Positions 21,882 to 33,568 of a stretch of 64,000 nucleotides of DNA are shown here, one piece after another. The notes beneath the pieces are model-generated. The model was not told where the DNA came from. It was given only the letters and a program-made list of their open reading frames with translations, and searched no databases. How positions within the stretch are numbered: the stretch's first letter is position 1; each line of letters begins with the position of its first letter. The DNA lies in NCBI GenBank assembly GCA_949357655.1, contig CASHTG010000016.1, forward strand, positions 372,001 to 436,000, given 5' to 3'. Position numbers and translations under genes: made by a program. The stretch is from Parascedosporium putredinis (lineage: Eukaryota; Ascomycota; Sordariomycetes; Microascales; Microascaceae).

Positions 21882-24206
21882 TCTGCTCTTGCGCTCTGCC
21901 TCACGCTGGCGAGCGAGGAGGCCCGCGGCCGAGGGGGACGCCGACCATGTCGCGCCCGTGGAGCCTACCAGCGTTGTGGCGCCGCTGAGCCACTGGGAGG
22001 GCTAGACATCCAAGAGTGTATCCCTTGGGTGTGGCTTGAGGTTGGGGTCACGTGCCTGCTCGTTTTCAGGCGTGCGATGGATTTTTGCTCTTTCTCCAAT
22101 GAAATGATTTTTGTGTGCTCGATCGCGTTTAGGCAAAACTATTTTTCCGATCCTGGCTCGGTCAAGGATCTCGGTGAGTCTTTTTTCGAACGAGGCCTAG
22201 CCGTATTAGTACAAATATATGGGATGCCTTGAGGCTCTCTTTTCTTGGTCTGGCTTACAAGCTTTTGTGATTCCTATGAGCTGTTGTCAAAGGTGTTGTT
22301 ATAAGGGGGATTTTCAGGATAAAGAAAATGAAGAAAGGAAATTTTGTAAGGAAAGAAAAAGAACCTCTATAAGGTCTATTCAATGCCATTAGTGATTCCC
22401 TGGAGCAACGCAGACGAAGCATCACGATGCAAGCTATCAGATTCACATCAAGTTGGTTGGGAGACTGAATAGGTTCCCCTGCTATCTTATTCACCTATAC
22501 CTTCCCCTTTTGAAGGCTCTCACCATTCCCAGCCCATCTCATGAATAAAGATTCAAGAGTATCAAAAACTATTCATTCTTTAGCTTTCGTCTCAGCCAGC
22601 ATCAAGTTTTATTCCAAAGTTCTTGTGGCACAACATCGAATGATGGCGCGACTGGTCCCGGTGCTGTTTGTCCCCAGCCTGTGCCTTTGCTGTCTTTCCC
22701 TCTCGACATCATGAGGAGGTAGGCTCTTGGTAGGTTGAAAAGCGTGGGGACGCCATGGCATGGTGAAGCCGAGGTGCTTTGTACGACGATGTCTTGAATA
22801 TTGTGCTTCCTCTTGAGCCCGCCAGCTTCCGTATACCATACGAAACTGAACTAACTCAACGAGGAGATTGTCGACTCATCCATCTGACTTTTACGTATAA
22901 ATCAATGCCCTTCGTTGAGACCACCACGTGCCTGAAGCAAGGCAAAAGATCGACGGCCATCGTCATGGGCCTCCCGATGGTTGAACAGGATGGCCTTCCA
23001 TTTTCAAGCAAAAGCCAGAACGGATCTCGTTTTCCATCAAGCCTTTTATTATCGCAACTTCAAAATCGACAATTCAAGGCCGGTCTCGGAGGACAGGGAT
23101 CATCCCAACCGCCTGCCTGCATCGTGACGCTTGTCTGCACACAAGCGCCGCCCGGGCGGAGACCAAACGTCGCGATGCTCAGGGCCTCGTGGGCGGCATC
23201 CGCGCCGACCGTTGGAGGAGCGCACCCCGCCCCGAGCGGACGGCAAGCAACCCCATCACCCCGGTGTCCCAAAATGGACTCGCCTTTTTTTTTTTTTTTT
23301 CCTTTTCTTCTTTCCCTCTCCGCCGGTGGGGGAAACCTGAGAAATATCACTTACCATTGCGCGCCAGCATGTTCCCCAATAACATTCAATTTGCCCAAGA
23401 ACGGAGCGAACCTTGGGGAAGACTGGGGGTATGTTGTAATCGACGGGCGAAATTTCCCAGATTGGGATAGGAGCGCCGAATGCCCACCAAGCCCCCTACC
23501 CCTATCAAAGCCACAAATGCCTTTTCATGCGCAACCACCGCATTGCTACCCCATCTCCCGCTTGGGGTGAAGGCTTCGTCACCCTTGCGGCCACCCTCGG
23601 TTTGCTCCGCGAAGCTGGCATGTGCCGCATAGCGAAGGAGCTTGGTCCATGGAGGCTTCAAATTGGAAAGAGACAAAGCGCATCTGAACTGCACATGGCC
23701 AAGAGAAGAGGGAACAAAGAAATGTATGCTCTGCTCTATGCACCTCCACCACTAGAATACCATCACTTGTCGCCCCGTCTCTTCAAATCAACAAGACAAC
23801 GGAACAGCTGGTCCTAGCGTTCTAGTCATGGGAGCCAAGTGAGTGAAAGAGGAAAGAATCACCGGTGCGACCTCCGAAGATCCACTTGCGTCGTTGGGGT
23901 AGCGTCGCCGTAGCTAAGGACGAGATCAATGGATGGATGCCCCTTTACCGCTCAAGTCATGCTGCCGGAAGCCGCCACGAGAGGGAGAGGGTGCATGCAC
24001 CGCATTTGTCGATGGCTTGTCTGCGAGTGCCGATACCGATCGGGTGGACGCAACTACTTGCTGTGTATATATAACAAGTCCCCGGATTTTGCTCGCTCAT
24101 GGTACCGCTTCCCAGATAGCATTCAACCGCATCGACCGCTTCGGATAACCTGCTACCTTGACCGTTCACTCTGTTCAGGCCCAGCAAACGAAAAACATCT
24201 CACACG
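21882..24206. other. 2.3-kb intergenic region
   Basis: Between divergent GNAT (-) and NLP (+) genes. The open frame at 22779-23570 (+) crosses a T run at about 23285-23301 and has no recognisable motif. The GNAT leader lies at the left end and the NLP promoter with its TATA box at the right end. Confidence 0.55.
24065..24072 (+). promoter_or_regulatory. TATA box of the NLP gene
   Basis: TATATATA about 135 bases upstream of the NLP start codon, with CCAGCAAACGAAAAACATCTCA as the leader just before the ATG. Position and sequence fit a core promoter. Confidence 0.55.
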
Positions 24207-25044
24207 ATGCAGCTTCAAGGACTCCTCACAACCTTCTCCGGCCTCGTGGCCCTGAGCGGCCTCGCCACCGCCGTGCCCGTGGAGAAGAGAGCCGTGATCG
24301 CGCATGATGCCGTAGCGGCATTTGCAGAGACGGTGCCCTCGGGCACGATTGGCCAGCTGTACCTCAAGTACAAGCCGCTTCTCAAGGTGTTCAACGGATG
24401 CGTCCCGTTTCCCGCGGTAAACGCGAATGGCGACACAAGGTAGGTTTTTACTCCCTTGCTGTCTTTTTCTTTCTTTTCGACGGGGCGAGGGCGGAACGGG
24501 ATCGACATGCTTTCATCCGCAACCTTTCTTCCAGAAATCTAACATGCGTGTAATTATCTAGCGGCGGTCTCTCCCCTCTGGGTCTCCCGAGGGCGGCTGC
24601 TCCAGTAGCACCGGACAGGTCTATGCCCGCAGCGCGACGTACGGGTCCTCTTTTGCCATTATGTACTCGTGGTACATGCCCAAGGACTCGCCCTCTTCCG
24701 GTCTCGGCCACCGCCACGAGTGGGAGAACGTCGTGGTCTGGCTCTCGTCCGCGAGCACGTCGGCGACCGTGCTCGGCGTCGCCGCCTCTCAGCACGGAGA
24801 TCACGTCAAGAGCACCTCGCCCAACATGTCGGGCACCCGCCCGACCATTGGCTACATTAGCTACTGGCCAGTCAACCACCAGATGATCTTTACCTCAACT
24901 GTGGGCGGATCGCAGCCCCTCATCGCCTGGGAGAGCCTCCCGGAGGCGGCCAGGACGGCGCTGACCAACACCAACTTTGGCGACGCGACGGTGCCTTTCA
25001 AGGACTCTACCTTTACCAACCAGCTCGCCAAGGCAGCGCTTTAA
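24207..25044 (+). CDS. NPP1/NLP necrosis-inducing-like secreted protein (one frame break)
   Basis: A secreted protein of the NLP (necrosis and ethylene-inducing peptide 1-like) family, which in plant-associated fungi damages plant membranes and is also found, with other roles, in non-pathogens. Exon 1 (24207-24439) encodes a signal peptide and a VEKR-type processing site. A GTAGGT donor and CTAG acceptor bound the intron; exon 2 runs 24562-25044. The family hallmark heptapeptide GHRHEWE is present in exon 2, and one Cys lies in each exon, as expected of type 1 NLPs. The frame changes once near 24573-24576, before the cysteine-containing part of exon 2. Because the same kind of change occurs in essential genes nearby, it is more likely a sequence error than inactivation. 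Activity cannot be judged. Confidence 0.85.
24440..24561 (+). other. Intron of the NLP gene
   Basis: GTAGGT donor, ATCTAG acceptor, 122 nt. It splits a Ser codon. Confidence 0.85.
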
Positions 25045-26582
25045 GAGACGTGACTTGGGAGAAATTGTGGTGTGGGATTATGATGACGAAGGAGACGGGG
25101 ATAATGCATCTTTGGAGCTGGCGTGGCTTTTTTGTTCTTTTTTTTTTTTCTTCTCTTCATTTGGACATGAAGGAGATATGACGCGTAAGGAGTAATATCC
25201 AAGGAGGAGATATAAGCTTAGTGATTCTCCTTATTTCCTAATGAAATAATCCCATCTTGACGAATAATCCCGCTTTAACGCAGAGGCTGAGGGACAGCTT
25301 TGACTCCCAGTTTTAACACTTACGATGATTCCCCGATGAAAAGAGAAAACCTCAGAGTTCAAATAATAGCTCGTGGTACCGGCCTAGACGCGCCTTGCTA
25401 GGACTGCACATCTGTGATATGAAAGAGGCACAACCCGGAGCGGATCATCTCCTTGTAAGACATCGAGATGGAATTGGTAAAGATAAATCTGGGAACCTAT
25501 ATTCACCCAAAACGGGAGGCAAGACCAAAGACCAGTAGCAGCAAAGCTCATGTTCTGGTCGTTATGCAGATGGAATCCCGGAAGGGAGGGTACGAGAAAA
25601 CAGTCGAAACAAGAAGCAATTGATATACCTCGAGATAAGATCTTCCGCAGATGACCGGCGATCAAATGCCAGCGTTGGTCACCCATCCGTGGTATTGCAT
25701 CCATGGATCCCTTCCCCAATGGCGATAGGCCCAGGCGCGTGTGCGAGACGAAGATGTGTGCCTGGCAATGTCGGTTCTGCATGCGCTTAGTCAGGACGTT
25801 GCCTCGGGTGCTGCCGAGCGAGAAAGATGACGAGGGATGGATGAATTCGATCATGAGCTTTCCCGAGACCTCCACTACGCTCCTCGAGGAGAGAGACGAA
25901 CCTGTTCGCGGATTGATGACCCACTCAGTACTAGTAGAAGCTTGTTCATCGGCCATTCGAATATTCCATTCCCTTGCGCAATCCTCTTTCCCCGGCCGTG
26001 AACGGATCACTTTTGCGCCCCTGCGGAACTTGCCTCCATTCGATTTAAATATTCTTTGTTACTTTTTTCCCCGCAAAATCAAGGCCCAGGGTTGAACAAG
26101 CCCCGCCCAACCTCGATCGCAGTGTGTCCGATCCGCCTTTTCCACTTGTGCTGCCTCTTTGTGATCTCCACTTCTTAAACGAGCCTATCTCCTCTGAAAC
26201 GTCAAGTGCTTCCCTTTCCCTTGTCTCAGGCCCCAAGCCCAAGAGCTTTCTTCGACTGCCAGCTCTGCACGCCGCACACAACCACCACCAACCTTTTGGC
26301 CCCCACCACCTATTAATACGATTGATTATATACAAGAGCCTTCCGAACCTCACGCACGCGTGCACACCCGGGCCTGATTGATCGTTGCGCTGCCCCCTCT
26401 CTCTCCCCTCCCTTTGCACCCCTCTTCCCGAATCTTTGGACCGAACGAAAGTAGAGATAGGATTGGAGCTGGACCTATATCAAGCCCCCCACCATATCGC
26501 AGCCCCTAGGCTAGCTCTTCTTCCCGGGCTGAGAAGGGGAGAGAAGAAGAAGAAGAAAAGAAAGGAAAGAAAGTTGCTCGCC
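25045..26582. other. 1.5-kb intergenic region
   Basis: 3' flank of the NLP gene and 5' flank of the BTB gene. The 208-codon minus-strand frame at 25384-26010 has no motif. The pyrimidine-rich right part and the TATTAATA/TTATATAC elements at 26311-26332 may belong to the BTB gene promoter. Confidence 0.5.
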
Positions 26583-28275
26583 ATGGACCTCACACCAGAT
26601 TTCCCCGGCGGCGACGGCAACGCGCACACGGAAACGACGATTTCCAGGATCCCCAAGATACTGCCCCACGAACGAGTCTTCCCGATACAAATTGGCACCG
26701 AGCTATTCAAGCTGTCGGGCGCTTCTCTCTCTTCTGACGGTAGGTTAGGGACCGGAGCCATCCCCTCCCCGCTTCTGGACTGCCTTTACCTTTTTCCTCG
26801 TCGTCTAGCGCTTTCTTGGACCCTCTGTTTTCTCCGTGCTGACTGCTAGCTCTCGGTCTTTTCTTCTTCCGTGGCCTCGCCGAATAGCTCCGTCCTACTT
26901 TTCGCAGTACTTTCTCTGCCAGCTAAAAGCGGCAGAGAACAATGGCGAGGATCCTGGCGCGGCCATCCGCACGCTCTACATTGATCGAGATCCCGAGACC
27001 TTTCGAGACATTGCGCTCCACCTACAGGGGTACCATGTCGAGCCTCGCGACGGAACCCACTTTGTGCGGTTATTCGCTGACGCGCAGTTCTATCACCGTA
27101 TGCATCCATCATGAGACTATCGTGCACGTTCTATTTCGCTTTCCATCTACCCCTCTCCCTGCGCGGGGATCTTTCAATGTGCGGAAAGAAGAAGTCCTAA
27201 CTAGAACATTACAACTTTTGTAGTACCGAGGCTGATTTCTCAGCTCTACGACGAATCCATCTTCATCTCCATCGGCCACCGCGAGTTCCAGATCCCTCGA
27301 GATACCTTTAGCGACCCCGGGAACTCGCCCAACTTCTTTCGCTAGGCTACGCGGCCTTGTTCACCAACCCCACGACGTATTCCCCGGTCTCGAGCGCGAG
27401 GGACTGATACGCCCGCCCTCCATCTTGCCGCCGTCGGTGCCGCGCCGATCGGCCGATACGTTTGCCGAGCTCTTGCATCTGCTCAAGGGGTACCCCGTCC
27501 ACGTACGCAACGATGCGCATAGGGCGGAGCTGCTGCGAGACTGTCGCTACTTCAACTTCAAAGGGTTGGAACAGCGTCTGATTCCGCACCACGCGAGCTT
27601 CAACCAGGCGCGCAATAAGAACGAGATCGTGATCCGGCTGGAAGACATATTAAAGAGCGGCATTAACATCCCCATCGAAGTGCCCGAGTCTCCGGTAAAC
27701 TGGGTCAATTATGCCCGGCCTTTTGTCGACAAGCAGGCGGCAGAGCTAGTACTAGAGATTGGGGGCGAGACTACGCGGCTACACTTTAACAGCGGCTCCG
27801 GCCCGCGGGCCGAGTTCTTTGGCGACGTACGGACGAGGGTATCGCGCCTCTTCGAGGTCATAGCCACCAAGCTCAACTTGCCGCCCACCACTAGGCCGCT
27901 CGGCCTGTTGATGGCGACGGGCGGGGCGAGCAGCCTGCCGCCCTCGCCCGGGAGCACGCCCTCAGCGACGACTTTGTCAGCATCATCATCGAGCCGGAGA
28001 CGGCCATTGTTCTGGACGGCGAACCGTACGTCTACGACGAGGGAGGGGTGCCCAACGGGACGACGTCGAGGAGCAGGAGCATCGACACGTTTTCTAGACC
28101 CGCTGCGGTGCCTCCCTACAATGAGTGGACGGTTAGCCGCGGCCAGTGGCGTCTCCGCTTGCACCGGACGACCAACGGCAAGAGCCAGTTCGAGTGCGTG
28201 CTCGTTGCCGTGAAGCTCGAGGCTGTTTCCTCGGAGAGGGGAAGGAATGCTGCGCGCGGTTTCTTGAATTCCTAG
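26583..28275 (+). CDS. BTB/POZ protein, WHI2-like general stress regulator (frame breaks)
   Basis: Three exons: 26583-26739, 26888-27097 and 27224-28275. The N-terminus carries a BTB fold: FPIQIGTELFKLSGASLSSD, then PSYFSQYF, RTLYIDRDPETFRDIALHLQ and FVRLFADAQFYHLPRL. A second such region reads ESIFISIGHREFQIPRDTF and LLHLLKGYPVHVRNDAHRAE. The C-terminus (EWTVSRGQWRLRLHRTTNGK) is a conserved core. Ascomycete proteins of this shape are called WHI2, the partner of Psr1/Psr2 phosphatases in the general stress response. That name is from memory of the family. Frame changes occur near 27338 (T run), 27383 (T before CCCC) and between about 27915 and 27955. Three added bases give 1422 nt exactly (473 residues). 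Confidence 0.72.
26740..26887 (+). other. Intron 1 of BTB gene
   Basis: GTAGGT donor, GAATAG acceptor, 148 nt. It splits an Ala codon. Confidence 0.85.
27098..27223 (+). other. Intron 2 of BTB gene
   Basis: GTATGC donor, TTGTAG acceptor, 126 nt. It splits a Leu codon; CTAAC near its 3' end is a likely branch point. Confidence 0.85.
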
Positions 28276-29285
28276 CAGGGGTTGTTCAGGAAGGGGGCAG
28301 GAAGGCGAAAGAGCGGCGGGTTGGCCCACGGCATTCATAGTGTATGGCTTTGTCCTGTTCCATCATTTCCTGGGAAGGGGTTTTTTTATACTTTTGTGTG
28401 TCATCTTTTCTTTTTGGACCTTGTCATGTCGTAATGGATCTGGGCGCGGTGTTTTCTGGTAGGACTGGAGAAAGGGGTGGTTTCTCCCTCACCACTCTTA
28501 TAATAATACAAACGAGTCTCATTCTCGCTCTACTAAGGCAAGAATTTCAATGAGAGACATGCTGTCCTTGGGATTGTCTTTGTTACCATTGAACTTGTGG
28601 TTTCTGTGCCTCCTTGCGTGCTGCGTAGTTGCTGACAGCAAAGAGGCTCGCGTGGCGTTTTTGCATGACTGCCAAAACCAAACCGGATGCCTCTCTCGCG
28701 ACTATTGAACGTGAAGCGCCTTTTTCATCCTTATTCTTTTTATTTTTTTATTTTTTATATAAATCTTGGGTTGATGGAAGCAAGTAGGAGCAGGCACATT
28801 CTCATTTGGCCTGCATTGCATGGGAAAATGGGCTGATTTTGTGTTGCTCGCGAGTGTGAGCTGTCACAAACGTTTGGCTGGTGGTTTCCTTCCTTTTCCT
28901 CTCTTTTTCGGTGGGGAGGGAAATGGAATAAACAGGGATGGAAGCTTGAGCAGCTTTCGGCCGGCCGTATTCCATTCCATCAATTGAGCTATTGCCACTT
29001 TTGCAGACCAGGCCATTTTTCGTGTCTTTTGTTTCCAAGTAGGCAACTAATTCGTGGGAAATCGGCACACTAGGCTCTGCATGCGTCCGGTCTGCCTGCG
29101 CAATGATAACATGGGGCATGTGTCGAATCTATCGAATCTCATCGGCACACCTTTGTACATATGATAACTTGGGCTCACAACCTTTAGGAAGAAGAGGCAC
29201 AAGGGAATGGGGGATAAAAACGGAAGCGAAAAGTGGGAGACTAATAGACCAAAAGTAGAGAGGAACACATAAGACAAAACGAGGT

Positions 29286-29312
29286 CATTTGAGCCATTTG
29301 AGCCATTTGAGC
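29286..29312. repeat. Three perfect copies of CATTTGAGC
   Basis: Exact 9-bp tandem repeat read from the sequence, in noncoding DNA. Confidence 0.9.
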
Positions 29313-30814
29313 CTCGACCTCCGCCAGGGCCGTCATTTCCGCGTTTGCGGGTCTTTGGGCCCGTTCTTGGCATTTCCCCAAACCGCGCGGAAGGGCTATT
29401 GGAATACCGGGGCTCCGTGAGCTAGTGGAACTCGAAGCGTCGATGGGCAGACCGATGGGGTGCTTTTCCATCTCTTGGCAAATGTTCAGTCGTCGGAAGT
29501 GTGTCCGTTAATCGCCTCACTGCCCTTTTTTCTCTTCTTTTGTTTTTTTTTCTTTATTGCCCTTTCTGTTTCTTGGTACCTGGTTCTCTTTGTCGTGGGC
29601 TTGCTCTAGCGGGTGATTCGTCGCTCATCTCTAGGTCTCCTGCTGTTTCTTGGGCCGGGGAGTGGAACGGGAGGTGGACTGGGAGGCCGTCGCCCCCTCA
29701 CTCTCCGCCCTTGGACTGGGCATGGAGCAGTTGATTGATCGATCCTATTCGCCAATCCCGTAGCCCAGCTCACCCGTAAGCGAGCCGGGGCAGTCCGTCC
29801 TCTCTTCTTTGCTTGCCTAGGTCCTATTGAGAGGCTCGGTCAGATGGTTTGGGGGCTTTCTGTCTGGGTATTCGGCATCGTCCGACCCTACCCAACTGCC
29901 CACTTGAGGGTTGGGTTTCGCCCATCAGCTCACCGATCCTCGCCAGGCAAGCCAGCAAAGGAAGAAAAAAAAAGAATGGTTGCCCACGCTTCTTCTTTTG
30001 TGCAAAGGGCCAATGTCCTAGTTTTGCTCTCTGTCTCTCGTGCATCTCTGGGCCCCTCTTCCCTTCCCCGCCACCTTCCTGCAGACGCTCCATCATTTAT
30101 TCCAAGCTGTTCTTATGCGTCAGTGTGATGACGATGCAGCAGTCGGGGAATTGGGGAGGATGAGTGGTTAGCGCAGACCCCCAAGTTACTTCCTCCTTGT
30201 CGTCCGTGGTGTGTTTCCAAGGCACGAGGAGCTGCAGTCAACGCTTCCGCCCGCGTCCTTGCCATGCTAAAAGCCCCACCAACAAGACATTGGATACGAA
30301 AGGAAGAGCGTACGTGAAAGTGATGATTGCTTTCCCCCCCCGACCCGCCCGCACCGGAACAAGGAGACTGGGACTGGGGGAACGAACCGAGAAGACAAGG
30401 AGAGGAAAAAAGTATTTAAAAATGGAAGGGAGGACGCAGGCGTCAAAGACCCGACGGTTCGCTCGGTTTCTTCAACCTCCTCGATCTTGTCTGCAACCCT
30501 TCGTCATCTCTAGCACTCCCAGTTCGTGCGGATTCGGGCCCTTGATCCGCTCGCGAGTCCTCGTTCGTTGTCTCACCACTCGGCGTGGAGTGTACAAGTA
30601 CGTACATTCGAGACCAAAGCAAGAAACACGCGTTCAAGCCCGGGGAGTTTTGGGCCTAAACCAGCCCCGCACCGCACACGCTTACATAGCTCCCCCGAAG
30701 CTCCTTCCCGCAGACTTGACCGAAGAGTAGCTCCACCATTTATAGCTTTGCGGATTTCCTTGGATAAAACCGTTGCTTTCGAGATCTCGTGGTTCCAGTC
30801 CTGCCTGCTCACAT

Positions 30815-30837
30815 ACACACACACGCACACACACACA
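30815..30837. repeat. (AC)n microsatellite, one interruption
   Basis: About eleven AC units with a single G interruption. Confidence 0.9.
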
Positions 30838-31408
30838 AGATCGAAAGTTTTGGTTGTCATCCATTTTGTGTAGACGCAACAACACGACATCTCGCGAAGC
30901 TAGCATTGAAGCTTGTGCCACCACGCTAACGGCACTACGGCACCTCGACCACAACCTCCACTCCCCACCCGTTCCGCCCCGCCTGGTTCTAGCTGTTCAG
31001 GGAGGCATATCATCATCAGGTTCAACACGACCCCGAAGGCACAAAGAAACGAGACAAGATCAATATGGTGCTCCTATCGTAGGCCTGACCCCTCCATTTC
31101 TACCCCTCCCCTTCCTCCCCTCCCTTTGTCAAACTCAAATTGGTTTTTCGTTTTTTCTTTGGCCCCTCTCGTTGTTGAAAGACAAAAGGACATCGAGGTG
31201 CCCATCTGATGTCACCAGTTCCTTGATACTTGCATTTCTCACGCGCTTGCCCACTCCCTCGCATCACGACGTATTGTAAACCGCCATTGAAAAAAAAATT
31301 CGCTTCTCGTTCTAACAACGATACTGTAGACACACCGGTGATTCTCCCGATTCTAGGCAAAAGGCCGATTCGACCTCTGCTCCCGAAATCACCGTCGACC
31401 CCGGCAAC

Positions 31409-33568
31409 ATGGTCCATCTCGCCTCTCCCGGCCATCACCAGCGATGCCGCCAATCGAGGCAGTGGCAGCGGATCCTCATTGAGGATCCCCGGCCCAAGTC
31501 CCCTCTCCACCTCGTCGAGAATTCAGACTCCTACACTACCAGCGTCTACGGCTCCCGCTTCGCCGGCGAGAATCTTCCCAAGGTGGAGATGCCCGAGACC
31601 GAGATGCCTAAGGAGGTCGCCTACCGCCTGATCAAGGACGATCTGAGTCTTGATGGTAATCCGATTCTCAAGTAAGAACTATGAACACCACTCTTATTTC
31701 TCCTTCATTTGTGAGGACTTGCGCTAAAGGAGGGGCAAACAAAAACGGTGTTTAGCTTGGCTTCGTTTGTGACCACTTACATGGTAAATTCCACACCTGC
31801 CCTTTTCCCCGCCAGCTCGGCGACCCTGGATTGCTAGAAGAGCCGCTGACCCCCTTTGTGTAGGAAGAAGAGGCCGAGAAGCTCATGGCCGAGTCCTTTT
31901 CAAGAATTTCATCGACTACGAAGAGTACCCGCAGAGCGCCGATATCCAAAATCGATGCGTGTCCATGATTGGCCGTCTCTTCCACGCCCCCGTAGCTAGC
32001 GACGGCAGCGGCGCCGTTGGCACCTCGTGCGTTGGTTCCTCGGAGGCCATCATGCTTGCCGTGCTAGCCATGAAAAAGCGATGGAAGAACAGGCGCACCG
32101 CTGCTGGTCTTTCCATCGACAAGCCCAACATCATCATGTCGTCTGGTAAGACCTTACCCCACTTGGTCCCCCTTTTGCCGGCTTCGAGCTAGGACCTCAT
32201 GCTAATAGTGTGCGTGTGTGCGTGTGCGCACTCGCCCGTCTATACCAGCCGTCCAAGTGTGCTGGGAAAAGGCAGCGAGATATTTCGAGTTGGAGGAGAA
32301 GCTGGTGTACTGCGCGCCGGACCGATTCATCATCGATCCCGAGCAGGCCGCTGACTTGGTGGATGAAAACACGATCGGAATTTGTGTCATCTTGGGCACT
32401 ACGTACACTGGTATGGAGCCCGAGACCAGGCAATCTTCCGCTTTCAACTGTCCCCCTCGCGACTAACACGCACCCACTAGGCGAGTACGAGGACGTCAGA
32501 GCCGTGAGCGATATCTTGGTCGAGAGAAAGCTGGATGTTCCCATCCACGTCGACGCCGCGAGCGGTGGCTTCGTCGCGCCCTTTATCTCGCCCGAGCTCG
32601 AGTGGGACTTTCGCTGCGAAAAGGTGGTTTCCATCAACGTCTCGGGCCACAAGGTACTTACCCTCTTACCCCTCCCCTTTCCCCTTCTCCCGCCAACGGT
32701 ATCCGGCCCGGTGCTAACAACAGAGCCTCGCAGTATGGCCTCGTCTACCCCGGCGTAGGCTGGGTATTATGGCGCTCGCCCGAGTTCCTCCCCCAAGAGC
32801 TCGTCTTCAACATCAACTACCTCGGCGCCGACCAAGCCTCCTTCACCCTCAACTTTTCCAAGGGCGCCTCCCAAGTTATTGGCCAGTACTACCAGCTGAT
32901 TCGCCTCGGCAAACGCGGTTACCACGCCATCATGTCCAACCTCACCCGCACCGCCGACTATCTGTCCGAGAGCCTCCGCCAGGCCAACAACTTCATCATC
33001 ATGTCCAAACCCGCCGGCGAGGGCTGCCCCTCGTCGCCTTTCGCTTCAAGGACGATCCCGAGCGCGAGTACGACGAGTTCACCCTCGCCCACCAGCTGCG
33101 CGTCCGCGGCTGGGTCGTGCCCGCTTACACCATGGCGCCCCATACGAACAAGATGAAGATGCTCCGCGTCGTCGTCAGGGAGGACTTTTCCAAGAGCCGC
33201 TGCGACAACTTGATTGCCGATATCAAGCTGTCTATTAATTTCCTGGACAACCTCGACCGCGAGAGCATCAAGAAGCACGAAGCCTATGTTCTGAGGCACA
33301 ATACCGCGAGCGGTCGCGCTACGCACAACCCCCTGCCTACTCTGTACGTCATTCGCTCTCTGCCCTCTCTTCCCTTGCCTTTGTTACTTCTCTCCCCTTC
33401 TCAAAGACAAGTGCTCGGCTAACTAGGGACTCTCTGTTTCTTCTTTCCCTTCTTTCCCCCACCGATAGAATGAAGAGCACTCTCTCCAGGGCCAGACTGG
33501 CAAAACCCATGCGGTGTGCTAAGCTCATCGATTTTATAACGAAAAGAAATGCGATTGATTTGGTGTGA
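31409..33568 (+). CDS. Glutamate decarboxylase (frame breaks)
   Basis: PLP enzyme making GABA and CO2 from glutamate, entry of the GABA shunt. Seven exons: 31409-31671, 31756-31783, 31864-32145, 32249-32410, 32481-32653, 32734-33343 and 33469-33568. The protein starts MVHLASPGHH. Conserved blocks include GSRFAGENLPKVEMPETEMP, DLSLDGNPILN, VGTSCVGSSEAIMLAVLAMK, KAARYFELEEKLVYC, IHVDAASGGFVAPF and VSINVSGHKYGLVYPGVGWV; the PLP lysine is the K of SGHK, at the exon 5/6 join. About 540 codons, normal for fungal GAD. All phases agree if one A is missing near 31903 and one G near 33021. The last exon's frame ends later than the expected KPMRC tail, so one more base may be missing near 33512. A candidate for acid or spore stress function. 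Confidence 0.93.
31672..31755 (+). other. Intron 1 of glutamate decarboxylase
   Basis: GTAAGA donor, GTTTAG acceptor, 84 nt. It splits an Asn codon. Confidence 0.88.
31784..31863 (+). other. Intron 2 of glutamate decarboxylase
   Basis: GTAAAT donor, GTGTAG acceptor, 80 nt, phase 0 after the TYM motif. With intron 1 it leaves a 28-nt exon. Confidence 0.85.
32146..32248 (+). other. Intron 3 of glutamate decarboxylase
   Basis: GTAAGA donor, ACCAG acceptor, 103 nt. It contains a GTGTGTGCG stretch and splits an Ala codon. Confidence 0.85.
32411..32480 (+). other. Intron 4 of glutamate decarboxylase
   Basis: GTATGG donor, ACTAG acceptor, 70 nt. It splits a Gly codon; CTAACA is a likely branch point. 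Confidence 0.85.
32654..32733 (+). other. Intron 5 of glutamate decarboxylase
   Basis: GTACTT donor, CGCAG acceptor, 80 nt. It falls directly after the catalytic lysine codon. Confidence 0.88.
33344..33468 (+). other. Intron 6 of glutamate decarboxylase
   Basis: GTACGT donor, CGATAG acceptor, 125 nt, with CTAACTAG mid-intron. Phase 2, giving a short last exon. Confidence 0.7.

Larger units (their letters stand above)
28276..31408. other. 3.1-kb intergenic region upstream of the decarboxylase
   Basis: No protein-like frame seen. It contains an A/T-rich patch at about 28735-28760, a threefold 9-bp repeat at 29286, a (CA)n tract at about 30815-30837 and the pyrimidine-rich leader of the glutamate decarboxylase gene. 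The open frame at 30164-30730 (+) has no motif. Confidence 0.55.

Noticed and set aside
22779..23570. 263-codon plus-strand frame
   Set aside because: It runs through a T run and has no motif. Codon and amino-acid use look like translated intergenic DNA.
25384..26010. 208-codon minus-strand frame
   Set aside because: No recognisable motif, no start context and no conserved segments. Kept as intergenic.
29286..29312. Short tandem repeat as a CRISPR-like array
   Set aside because: Units are 9 bp without spacers, and the genome is eukaryotic.
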